From positions 1 to 5,795 of the forward strand of contig VEOV01000021.1 of NCBI GenBank assembly GCA_012026855.1: a stretch of 5,795 bases of DNA, written 5' to 3'. This DNA is from Geobacter sp. GTDB taxonomy: Bacteria > Desulfobacterota > Desulfuromonadia > Geobacterales > DSM-12255. Both the position numbers and the translations under genes were made by a program. Shown here piece after piece: positions 1 to 5,795 of this stretch; position 1 is the stretch's first letter; each line of letters opens with the position of its first letter. The notes below the pieces were generated by a model, which did not search any database, had not been told where the DNA came from, and saw only the letters and a program-made list of their open reading frames with translations.

Positions 1-348
1 GCCTACGCGCTCTCCTATCCCGAGCGGATTGCCACCGGCGTCAAGCCTCTGGATCTGACCGACATCTGCGGTCTGACCTTCTTCAGGCCGGACATGAACC
101 GCTTTCCCGCGCTGGCGCTGGCCTACCGGGCCCTGGCCGAAGGGGAGAGCATGCCGGCGGTGATGAATGCCGCCAATGAAGTTGCTGTCGAGGCCTTTCT
201 CGACGGCTGTATCGGCTATACTGAGATTCCGCGGCTGATTGAAAAGGTCATGGATGCCCATGATGCGACCAAGCTTGCGTCGCTCAGTGATGTGATGGAG
301 CTGGATATCTGGAGTAGAAAAACAGCCAGGGAGCTTGTTAAAAAATGA
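1..348 (+). CDS. dxr: 1-deoxy-D-xylulose-5-phosphate reductoisomerase, C-terminal part (5' end outside window)
   Basis: Dxr (IspC) is a cytoplasmic enzyme that converts 1-deoxy-D-xylulose 5-phosphate to 2-C-methyl-D-erythritol 4-phosphate with NADPH and a divalent metal, the first committed step of the MEP isoprenoid pathway. Only the last 115 residues are present, reading in frame from base 1; the family is usually about 380-400 residues, so the NADPH-binding and catalytic domains lie upstream. The fragment starts with AYALSYPER, continues with GLTFFRPD, and carries the family's MNAANEVAVEAFLDG block (fragment residues 55-69), followed by the helical C-terminal tail ending ELVKK. The stop TGA (346-348) overlaps the ATG of rseP (345-347), so the two genes are probably translationally coupled. 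An ATG at 94 is internal to the conserved domain and is not a real start. Identification is firm; the gene looks intact over the part seen. Confidence 0.94.
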   Translation, partial: AYALSYPERIATGVKPLDLTDICGLTFFRPDMNRFPALALAYRALAEGESMPAVMNAANEVAVEAFLDGCIGYTEIPRLIEKVMDAHDATKLASLSDVMELDIWSRKTARELVKK

Positions 349-1412
349 CATATATACTTTCTGCCTTAGTAGTCCTGGGACTGCTGATTTTTGTACACGA
401 GCTCGGTCACTTCCTCCTGGCCAAACTGTTCGGCGTGGGGGTGGAGAAGTTTTCCCTCGGTTTTGGCCCGAAGATTATCGGCAAGACGATTGGCGAGACC
501 GAGTACCTGCTGTCTGCTTTCCCCCTTGGCGGCTATGTCAAGATGATCGGGGAGAGCCCGGATGTGGAACTCCCGCCGGAGGACGTGCATCGCTCTTTCA
601 TGGCTAAGCCGCCGCTGCAGAGGATTGCCATTGTTGCCGCCGGTCCGGTCTTCAATCTGCTGTTTGCCCTGCTGCTCTTTATCGTCATCTACATGCTCGG
701 GGTGCCTGCGGCAACCACCAGGGTAGGTGAGGTGCTTGACGGTAAACCTGCTGCTGCCGCCGGGATCAAACCCCAGGACCTGGTCATGTCCGTCAACGGC
801 CGTTCGGTGACCAGATGGGACGAATTTTCTGCCCTGATTGCCGATTCCAAGGGGTTGCCGCTGGATATTACGGTCAAGCGGGGCGAGTCGCTGCACAGTT
901 TCAGGATCGTGCCGGAAACCAGGGAAGGTAAAAATCTTTTCGGTGAAAAGGTTATCTACCCGGCCATTGGCGTGGTGGCTGCCGCTGAAATGGTCACTGA
1001 CCGGTTCTCTCCCCCCATGGCCGTTGTCAAGGGGACCCAGCAGTGCTGGAAGGTGATCAAGCTGACCCTGCTCTCCATTGTCAAACTGATCGAGCGGGTT
1101 GTGCCGCTCGATACTGTCGGCGGCCCGATCATGATTGCCAAGATGGCCGGTGAACAGGCTGCCGCAGGCGGGGTCAACCTGATTGCTTTTATGGCCCTGC
1201 TGTCGATCAATCTGGGGATACTCAACCTGCTGCCGGTACCGATTCTGGATGGCGGCCATCTGCTCTTTTTTACAATGGAACTGATCTTCAGAAGACCGGT
1301 TACGGCCAGGGCGCGGGAGATTGCCCAGCAGATCGGTCTGGCCATGCTGCTCAGCCTGATGGTGCTGGCCTTTTACAACGACATTGTCCGCTATGTCATC
1401 AACCGTGGCTAG
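345..1412 (+). CDS. rseP: RIP metalloprotease RseP (site-2 protease, single PDZ domain)
   Basis: Inner-membrane zinc protease of the S2P (M50) family. In characterised bacteria it cuts membrane-anchored anti-sigma factors such as RseA and clears signal-peptide remnants. The protein has 355 residues. The zinc motif HELGH lies at residues 18-22 in the first membrane helix, with E19 as catalytic base. FPLGGYVKM (59-67) is the membrane-associated loop, and AAGPVFNLLFA (98-108) begins the second helix. A PDZ domain spans about 120-190 (VGEVLDGKPAAAAGI... VNGRSV). The third zinc ligand is D302 in NLLPVPILDGGH (294-305), and a last helix covers about 329-344. There is one PDZ domain, whereas E. coli RseP has two and about 450 residues; single-PDZ forms are common elsewhere. 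The ATG at 345 sits in the dxr stop, with AGGGAG (328-333) 11 bases upstream. The end overlaps tsaB. The substrate cannot be told from this window. Confidence 0.96.
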   Translation: MTYILSALVVLGLLIFVHELGHFLLAKLFGVGVEKFSLGFGPKIIGKTIGETEYLLSAFPLGGYVKMIGESPDVELPPEDVHRSFMAKPPLQRIAIVAAGPVFNLLFALLLFIVIYMLGVPAATTRVGEVLDGKPAAAAGIKPQDLVMSVNGRSVTRWDEFSALIADSKGLPLDITVKRGESLHSFRIVPETREGKNLFGEKVIYPAIGVVAAAEMVTDRFSPPMAVVKGTQQCWKVIKLTLLSIVKLIERVVPLDTVGGPIMIAKMAGEQAAAGGVNLIAFMALLSINLGILNLLPVPILDGGHLLFFTMELIFRRPVTARAREIAQQIGLAMLLSLMVLAFYNDIVRYVINRG

Positions 1413-2109
1413 CTTGAAGATCCTCCTGCTTGATACAGCCACCAACTGCCTCAGCATGGCCCTATGCGACGGCGAAACAGTTCTTGCCGCCCGGAGCGCC
1501 ATTGGCGGCCCTTCTACTGCAGCGCGTCTCAATCCCTTTATGAAATCGCTCCTTGCCGAGACCGGCATCGTGCCCGCTGCTCTGGATGCCCTGGCAGTCA
1601 CCATCGGCCCCGGCTCCTTTACCGGCCTGCGGGTCGGCATGGCCTTTGTAAAAGGGATTGCCCTGGCAATCGACAGGCCTGTGGTGCCGCTCTCCTCACT
1701 GGAACTGCTGGCGATGAATGCCAGGGGGAGCGCCCTGCCGGTCTGCACCATGTATGATGCCAGGAAGGGCGAGGTTTATGCCGCTGTTTACGATTGCAAC
1801 GGCACCCTGCAGAGCATTGTCCCCGAAACTGTTGTACCACCCCAGTCCTTTCTGGAAAGCATCACCACCAGAGCCCTTTTTATCGGTGATGGTGCTGTCA
1901 GGTACCGGGAGCTGATCGAACAGCAGCTCGGCGAGCTGGCAGTATTTGCCGAGCCGCCCCTGAATGAACCGCAAGCTGCGGCCGGTGTCGTGCTTGCTCT
2001 TGCCGGCCTGGCATCTGGCAAGGCGCTGCAGCCGGCGGCACTACTCCCCAGATATCTGCGCCTGCCGGAAGCCGAAATTGCCAGAGCCGCAGTCAAAAAA
2101 GCACTGTAG
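1393..2109 (+). CDS. tsaB: tRNA threonylcarbamoyladenosine biosynthesis protein TsaB
   Basis: TsaB (formerly YeaZ) is a catalytically inactive ASKHA-fold paralogue of TsaD. It scaffolds TsaD and TsaE in the cytoplasmic complex that puts t6A on A37 of ANN-decoding tRNAs. From ATG 1393 the protein has 238 residues. Landmarks are LLLDTATNCLSMAL (11-24), the hallmark GPGSFTGLRVGMAFVKGIALA (72-92), MYDARKGEVYAAVYD (120-134) and the C-terminal LPRYLRLPEAE (218-228). The start is uncertain: the frame also opens at TTG 1384, GTG 1405 and TTG 1414. TTG 1414 would give MKILLLDTAT, the typical family N terminus, and 231 residues, but no candidate has a clear Shine-Dalgarno sequence. With ATG 1393 the gene overlaps rseP by 20 bp, which suggests coupling to rseP translation. 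The region between residues 30 and 50 lacks the histidine often seen there in relatives (REHTQ in E. coli). Family assignment is firm; start moderate. Confidence 0.93.
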   Translation: MSSTVASLKILLLDTATNCLSMALCDGETVLAARSAIGGPSTAARLNPFMKSLLAETGIVPAALDALAVTIGPGSFTGLRVGMAFVKGIALAIDRPVVPLSSLELLAMNARGSALPVCTMYDARKGEVYAAVYDCNGTLQSIVPETVVPPQSFLESITTRALFIGDGAVRYRELIEQQLGELAVFAEPPLNEPQAAAGVVLALAGLASGKALQPAALLPRYLRLPEAEIARAAVKKAL

Positions 2110-2166
2110 AACTTTCCACACATCAGCCACCCTTAGTAGAATATCCTTCACCATCGAAAGCCATAT

Positions 2167-2203
2167 TCTGTTCAACTGCTTGTAAGTAGTTGAAATCTGT
2201 TCA
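2167..2203 (+). repeat. 8-bp direct repeat TCTGTTCA flanking the palindrome
   Basis: TCTGTTCA occurs at 2167-2174 and again at 2196-2203, with start points 29 bp apart. The first copy overlaps the left arm of the palindrome and the second begins just after the right arm. It may be part of a tandem regulator site; chance occurrence is possible for a repeat this short. Confidence 0.35.
2171..2194. repeat. 24-bp near-perfect palindrome, candidate operator or activator site
   Basis: The left arm TTCAACTGCTTG and right arm TAAGTAGTTGAA match as reverse complements at 10 of 12 positions, with the outer seven bases (TTCAACT/AGTTGAA) perfect. Its centre (about 2182.5) is roughly 57 bp upstream of the start site predicted from the downstream sigma-54-like element. 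That is a plausible position for a dimeric regulator, repressor or activator. As RNA it could form a 9-bp stem with a 6-base loop, but no T run follows, so it is a poor terminator candidate. The protein that binds it is unknown. Confidence 0.55.
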
Positions 2204-2212
2204 TTAATGCAC

Positions 2213-2229
2213 TTGGCACACATTGTGAT
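2213..2229 (+). promoter_or_regulatory. Candidate promoter for the cusCBA-like operon (sigma-54 type, or overlapping sigma-70 type)
   Basis: TTGGCAC (2213-2219) is a full match to the sigma-54 -24 element. At the correct 12-bp offset (GG at 2215-2216) the -12 position reads GTGAT (2225-2229) instead of TTGCW: the G of the key GC pair is kept but the C is replaced by A. The start site would be near 2240, giving a leader of about 22 bases with GAGG before the cusC ATG. The same bases also fit sigma-70: TTGGCA (2213-2218), a 16-bp spacer and TATGTT (2235-2240, 4 of 6). Which sigma factor is used cannot be decided by eye. Confidence 0.45.
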
Positions 2230-2261
2230 ATGCTTATGTTAACTTTAGTATCGAGGTTGAC

Positions 2262-3614
2262 ATGAAACCGATCATTCTGCTTATTTCCATGGCGCTACTG
2301 ACAGCAAATCCTCTCTTTGCCCAGGACAAGCCAAGCGAGCATATCCCCACCCTGGTCGCAACTGCCCTGGCAAATAATCCTGAACTTAAATCCTCCCAGG
2401 CCCGTTGGCAGATGTTCGTCAGCAAGTCGCGCCAGGCCGGGGCTCTCGAAGACCCGATGCTCATGCTCAAACTGCAGAACATGGTCAACCGGGCGCCGCT
2501 TTCGTTTACCAGTGACAGCAACACGGCAAAGGTCATCGGCATCACGCAACAGATACCCTTCTGGGGGAAGCGTGATCTGCGGGAGGAGGTTGCCAGGTAT
2601 GAGGCCGACTCCTACCGCTGGCTGATCGACGAGCGGAAGCTGGAGCTGGAGAGGATGGTCAAGGAGACCTGCTACCAGCTCTACAGCACGGACCGGGCTC
2701 TGGAACTGCTTACCAGGAATATTGCCATTGCCGGTGACTTTGTTACCATCGCCGAGAGTCGCTACAGCATCGGCCAGGGAGCGCAGACTGATATTCTCAA
2801 GGCTGGGGTGGACCGCTCCAAAATGCTCGACATGCAGATTACCCTGCAGCAGCAGCGCCGGACCCTGGCCGCCAATCTGAATTTTCTCCTCAACCGGCCT
2901 GCCGACACAGCGGTCGGCAGTATTGCTCCTTTTGAACTCCCCCAGGTAACCAAATCAGCTGAAGAACTGCGGGAACTCGCCTATCAAAAGAGACCACAGT
3001 TGAAAAGCATGGTGAGCCTGGTGAACAAGGGGAGTAAAGCCATGGCCCTGGCCAAAAGGGAGTCCTATCCGGATTTTGCCGTCTCTTTCGAGTACATGCA
3101 ACGTCAGCCTGCCATGGGTGATCCGGGCTATGACATGTACAGCCTGGCACTGACCTTCAATCTGCCTTTGCAGAAGGAGCGGCGGGCTGCCATGGTTGCC
3201 GAATCAGAAGCGGAAACATCCATGGCCGGTGCCGAGATTGCTGCCCTGAAAAACAGCATCGGTTTTGTTATCAACGACACTCTGGCTCAGCTGGAGCGGC
3301 GCCGCAAGCTGGTTGAGCTGTACCGCGGCGGCATCCTTCCTCAGTCTGAGCAGGCTCTTGAGTCAGCGCTGATCGGCTATCGGGCCGGGAAGGTCGATTT
3401 CCTGACACTGCTGGACAGCCGGGTGACACTGTTCAACTACCAGCGTGAGTTGTATGAATCCCAGGTTGAATACATGATGGCACTGGCAAGGCTTGAAGCG
3501 GCTGTTGGCGGCGAACTGTCAAACCCTGCGGCATTGCCCCAGGCGCCTGCGCAACAATCAGTGCCGCCGGTAGGCAGCGAAAAAACGACGGCAGGACATA
3601 ACGAACATCACTAA
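2262..3614 (+). CDS. cusC: CusC/TolC-family outer-membrane efflux channel
   Basis: Outer-membrane factor of a tripartite heavy-metal RND exporter; trimers form the outer-membrane barrel and periplasmic tunnel through which the pump expels metal. The protein has 450 residues. It begins with a Sec signal peptide whose likely cleavage follows NPLFA at residue 20. There is no lipobox cysteine, unlike the lipoprotein CusC of E. coli. Two outer-membrane efflux repeats cover about 27-215 and 235-418. Typical stretches are QQIPFWGKRDLREEVARYEA (96-115), SRYSIGQGAQTDILKA (166-181), RPQLKSM (244-250) and GYRAGKVDFLTLLDSR (372-387). The extreme C terminus is Pro/Gln-rich and ends HNEHH, a possible minor metal-binding patch. 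The start is supported by the signal peptide and by GAGG at 2253-2256. It is the first gene of the efflux operon, 21 bp before cusB. CzcC-like naming is also possible; the neighbours favour a Cus-type system. Confidence 0.9.
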   Translation: MKPIILLISMALLTANPLFAQDKPSEHIPTLVATALANNPELKSSQARWQMFVSKSRQAGALEDPMLMLKLQNMVNRAPLSFTSDSNTAKVIGITQQIPFWGKRDLREEVARYEADSYRWLIDERKLELERMVKETCYQLYSTDRALELLTRNIAIAGDFVTIAESRYSIGQGAQTDILKAGVDRSKMLDMQITLQQQRRTLAANLNFLLNRPADTAVGSIAPFELPQVTKSAEELRELAYQKRPQLKSMVSLVNKGSKAMALAKRESYPDFAVSFEYMQRQPAMGDPGYDMYSLALTFNLPLQKERRAAMVAESEAETSMAGAEIAALKNSIGFVINDTLAQLERRRKLVELYRGGILPQSEQALESALIGYRAGKVDFLTLLDSRVTLFNYQRELYESQVEYMMALARLEAAVGGELSNPAALPQAPAQQSVPPVGSEKTTAGHNEHH

Positions 3615-3635
3615 ACCTTCCATAGAGGCTAGAAC

Positions 3636-5081
3636 ATGACCAGACAAAGTAAAATTATCATCCCGCTCATTGCAGTTGTCATTGCCGTTGCTGCCGGCGG
3701 GGGCTGGCTTTATAAAACCGGCTGGTTTGACAAGGATGGCCATGGCCATTCCAAGCTGGAGCACAAGGTGCAACTCTGGACCTGCTCCATGCATCCGTTC
3801 ATCATCAAGGACAAGCCGGGCACCTGTCCGATTTGCGGCATGGAGCTGATCAAGAAACCTGATGATTCTTCCGGCGGTGCTGCCCAGACCGCAGAGCAGA
3901 AGCAGCAGGCCGACATGCTGGGGCATGTATCCCTCTCTCCGACCCAGCGGGTCATGGCCAATGTGGCGACCGTTGCGGCGAAGCAGACCAGCCTGACCAA
4001 GGAGATTAACGCTGTCGGTATTGTCCAGTTTGATCAGTCACGCCAGGCCAAGGTTACTGCCTGGATAGCCGGCCGCATCGACCAGCTCCATGTGAATACC
4101 GTCGGATCCTATGTTACCAAGGACAAACCTGTGGCCGAGGTGTATTCGCCCGACCTGCTCACCACCCAGCAGGAATATCTGCTGGCAGTCAGGAGCCGCG
4201 ACCAGTTGAAAAACTCGGCAATTGCTTCGATCGCCCAGAACGGCGAAGGACTGGTTGCCTCTGCCCGGCAGCGGCTGCTGCTCTTCGGTGTCAAGGAGAG
4301 TCAAATCGCCGAGCTGGAGAAGGCCGGCAAGCCCAACATCCGTCTCCCTATCTATACGCCGTTGTCCGGTATTGTCATCGAGAAGATGGTGCAGCAGGGT
4401 CAGTACGTCAACACCGGCGAGGCGCTGTTCAATATTGCCGATCTCTCCCAGGTCTGGGTGGAGGTGGAGGTCTACGAGAACGAGTTTCCCAATATCCATA
4501 TCGGTCAGCAGGTGGAGATCCGCTCCCAGTCATTTCCCGGCAAGACGTTCACCGGCAGAATCTCTTTCATTTATCCGTTCCTCGATCCTAAAACCAGGAC
4601 AGTCAAGGCCAGGGTGGAGATGCCCAATCCCGGTATGAAGCTGAAGCCGGACATGTTCGTCAATGCCGTTATCAGGATACCGCTCGGCACTTCCATCGTC
4701 GTACCGGTCACGGCGGTCATTGATACCGGCAAGCGCAAGGTTGTCTGGATCGAAACTGCCGCCGGAATGTTTGAGCCGCGGGATGTCCTGACCGGCCAGC
4801 AGAGTGACGATAAAATACAGATTCTTTCCGGGCTCAAAAGCGGGGACAAGGTGGCGGTTTCGGGCGGTTACCTGATCGATTCCGAATCACAGCTCAAAGG
4901 TGGTGGCGGCCAGGATCACAGTCAGCATGGCGGAGCTGCCAAGCTGCCACCGGTGCCGCTTCCGGGACCGCCACCCGCACCGGACAATGCAGGCGGGCAC
5001 GAGGGACACACTGCTCCGGCGCCGCCTGCCAAAGCAGCACCGGCCAAGAAGTCGATCAATATGGACGATATGAAGATGTAG
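3636..5081 (+). CDS. cusB: CusB-family periplasmic adaptor with N-terminal heavy-metal-binding domain
   Basis: Membrane-fusion protein that links the CusA-type pump to the outer-membrane channel and, in E. coli, also hands Cu(I)/Ag(I) to the pump. The protein has 481 residues. Residues 8-26 form an N-terminal membrane anchor or uncleaved signal. A heavy-metal-binding domain follows at 48-74: WTCSMHP (C50, M52, H53) and CPICGMEL (C64, C67, M69), preceded by H36, H38 and H43. The HlyD-type core covers about 120-415: a barrel-sandwich half near 137-172, a helical hairpin about 173-230, the second half TPLSGIVIEKMVQQGQYVNTG (241-261), then the beta-barrel and membrane-proximal domains. From about 420 a Gly/Pro/Ala-rich tail carries HSQH, GGHEGH and a final NMDDMKM, potential metal ligands. 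AGAGG (3624-3628) lies 7 bases before ATG. The domain content points to copper or silver, but zinc or other metals are not excluded. Confidence 0.92.
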   Translation: MTRQSKIIIPLIAVVIAVAAGGGWLYKTGWFDKDGHGHSKLEHKVQLWTCSMHPFIIKDKPGTCPICGMELIKKPDDSSGGAAQTAEQKQQADMLGHVSLSPTQRVMANVATVAAKQTSLTKEINAVGIVQFDQSRQAKVTAWIAGRIDQLHVNTVGSYVTKDKPVAEVYSPDLLTTQQEYLLAVRSRDQLKNSAIASIAQNGEGLVASARQRLLLFGVKESQIAELEKAGKPNIRLPIYTPLSGIVIEKMVQQGQYVNTGEALFNIADLSQVWVEVEVYENEFPNIHIGQQVEIRSQSFPGKTFTGRISFIYPFLDPKTRTVKARVEMPNPGMKLKPDMFVNAVIRIPLGTSIVVPVTAVIDTGKRKVVWIETAAGMFEPRDVLTGQQSDDKIQILSGLKSGDKVAVSGGYLIDSESQLKGGGGQDHSQHGGAAKLPPVPLPGPPPAPDNAGGHEGHTAPAPPAKAAPAKKSINMDDMKM

Positions 5082-5130
5082 AAGGCAATCCGTCAAATCC
5101 GAGTTCTACTGCTTTTAAGGGTTTTCAAAC

Positions 5131-5795
5131 ATGATCGAAAAAATTATCGAATATTCCGCCCGCAACCGGGTCATCATCCTGATGATTTTCGGCCTGATTA
5201 TCGCCTGGGGTGTCTGGTCGGTCTACAAGACACCGGTGGATGCCATCCCCGACCTGTCCGACAACCAGGTGATCGTCTTCACCGACTATCCTGGCCGTTC
5301 GCCACAGGTGGTGGAGGATCAGGTGACCTATCCCCTGGCGGTCAACCTGCAGGGGCTGCCCCAGGTTCGCGCCGTACGGGCATCCTCTGCTTTCGGCTTT
5401 TCCATGATCTACGTGATCTTCGAGGACAAGGCTGACATCTACTGGGCAAGGACCCGGGTGCTGGAGCGGCTCAACTATGCCGCCTCCCTGCTGCCGCCAG
5501 GTGTGGTGCCGACTCTTGGTCCCGATGGCACCGGCGTCGGCCATGTCTTCTGGTATACCATCGAAGGGAAGGGGTATGACCTGGAGCAGCTCCGTACCCT
5601 GCAGGACTGGTTTGTCCGCTACCAGCTGAATACCGTCCAGGGGGTGGCTGAGGTGGCCTCAATCGGCGGCCTGGTGCGGGAGTACCAGATCGATCTCGAC
5701 CCGGCCAAGCTCTTTGCCTATAACATCAAGGTTGCCAAGGTCATGGAGGCGGTCAAGGTCTCCAACAAGGATGTGGGGGGCAAGCTGATCGAGCA
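5131..5795 (+). CDS. cusA: CusA-family heavy-metal RND efflux pump, N-terminal 221 codons (3' end outside window)
   Basis: Proton-driven inner-membrane pump of the HME-RND family, the engine of the tripartite exporter. The window holds 221 of roughly 1,030-1,050 expected residues and ends after two bases of the next codon. The start MIEKIIEYSARNR is typical; the first membrane helix is about 13-30. It is followed by the family signature TPVDAIPDLSDNQVIVFTDYPG (34-55), VEDQVTYPLAVNLQGLP (61-77), YVIFEDKADIYWARTRVLERLN (94-115) and LGPDGTGVG (129-137), with EVASIGGLVREYQIDLDP (174-191) in the porter region. These blocks resemble E. coli CusA closely. AAGGG (5117-5121) lies 9 bases before ATG 5131, and 49 bp separate it from cusB. 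The metal-binding methionines of CusA and the charged relay residues in the membrane lie further downstream, so substrate specificity cannot be read here. Confidence 0.94.
   Translation, partial: MIEKIIEYSARNRVIILMIFGLIIAWGVWSVYKTPVDAIPDLSDNQVIVFTDYPGRSPQVVEDQVTYPLAVNLQGLPQVRAVRASSAFGFSMIYVIFEDKADIYWARTRVLERLNYAASLLPPGVVPTLGPDGTGVGHVFWYTIEGKGYDLEQLRTLQDWFVRYQLNTVQGVAEVASIGGLVREYQIDLDPAKLFAYNIKVAKVMEAVKVSNKDVGGKLIE

Larger units (their letters stand above)
2110..2261. other. Intergenic control region between tsaB and the efflux operon
   Basis: This 152-bp gap is visibly richer in A and T than the flanking genes and contains no credible reading frame. It holds a 24-bp near-palindrome at 2171-2194, an 8-bp direct repeat around it, a promoter-like segment at about 2213-2240 and the cusC ribosome binding site GAGG (2253-2256, 5 bases before ATG). 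I see no GC-rich hairpin followed by a T run, so tsaB transcription may stop by another route or continue into the efflux genes. Confidence 0.8.

Noticed and set aside
335..607. A 90-codon plus-strand frame overlapping the start of rseP.
   Set aside because: It is a frame-shifted shadow of rseP; the rseP frame contains the HELGH motif and full family structure.
366..1751. A 461-codon open frame on the minus strand opposite rseP and the start of tsaB.
   Set aside because: It lies antisense to two well-conserved genes, its translation is low-complexity in character (rich in Arg, Gln, His, Gly) with no recognisable domain, and long antisense frames are expected in GC-rich coding DNA where stops are rare.
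2171..2200. The palindrome as an intrinsic terminator of tsaB.
   Set aside because: The stem is AT-rich with a G-U pair and is followed by ATCTGTTCATT instead of a T run, so termination would be weak; a protein-binding site is the better reading.
2217..2227. Small inverted repeat CACA-CAT-TGTG inside the promoter segment.
   Set aside because: Four-base arms are too short to support a claim, and it overlaps the promoter elements.
5125..5662. Two overlapping minus-strand frames (139 and 63 codons) near the right edge.
   Set aside because: Both are antisense to cusA, whose conserved blocks are unmistakable on the plus strand; the antisense translations resemble nothing I recognise.
2262..5795. 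The efflux operon as recently transferred foreign DNA.
   Set aside because: By eye, base composition and codon use match the housekeeping block, and no transposase, integrase, tRNA gene or flanking repeats are present in the window.

Overview
The window is a GC-rich bacterial sequence with two same-strand gene blocks separated by a 152-bp AT-richer gap. The organism is a diderm (outer-membrane) bacterium: it carries the MEP isoprenoid gene dxr, the site-2 protease gene rseP and a tripartite RND efflux system. The dxr-rseP order with a single-PDZ RseP, the codon usage and a possible sigma-54 promoter are compatible with a Geobacter-like member of the Desulfuromonadota. That taxonomic guess is an inference of modest confidence.

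Left block (1-2109), housekeeping: the 3' end of dxr (1-deoxy-D-xylulose-5-phosphate reductoisomerase), a complete rseP (intramembrane zinc protease) starting inside the dxr stop codon (ATGA overlap), and a complete tsaB (tRNA t6A modification) whose start lies inside the end of rseP. The overlaps imply one polycistronic, translationally coupled unit whose promoter lies upstream of the window.

Gap (2110-2261): no gene. It holds a 24-bp near-perfect palindrome (2171-2194), an 8-bp direct repeat flanking it, and a promoter-like segment at about 2213-2240. That segment can be read either as a sigma-54 -24/-12 element or as a sigma-70 promoter. No convincing terminator for tsaB is visible.

Right block (2262-5795), metal efflux: a CusC/TolC-family outer-membrane channel, a CusB-family periplasmic adaptor carrying an N-terminal heavy-metal-binding domain, and the first 221 codons of a CusA-family heavy-metal RND pump that runs off the right edge. 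Together they would form an envelope-spanning exporter, most likely for monovalent copper or silver. No separate cusF gene lies between them; the adaptor's own CxMH...CxxCGM domain and His/Met-rich C-terminal tail may do the metal-capture job. Metal specificity cannot be settled here because the pump's metal-binding methionines lie beyond the window.

Every gene belongs to a recognised family. I do not see an undescribed system. The points most worth a second look are the cusC upstream control region and the metal-binding additions on the adaptor.
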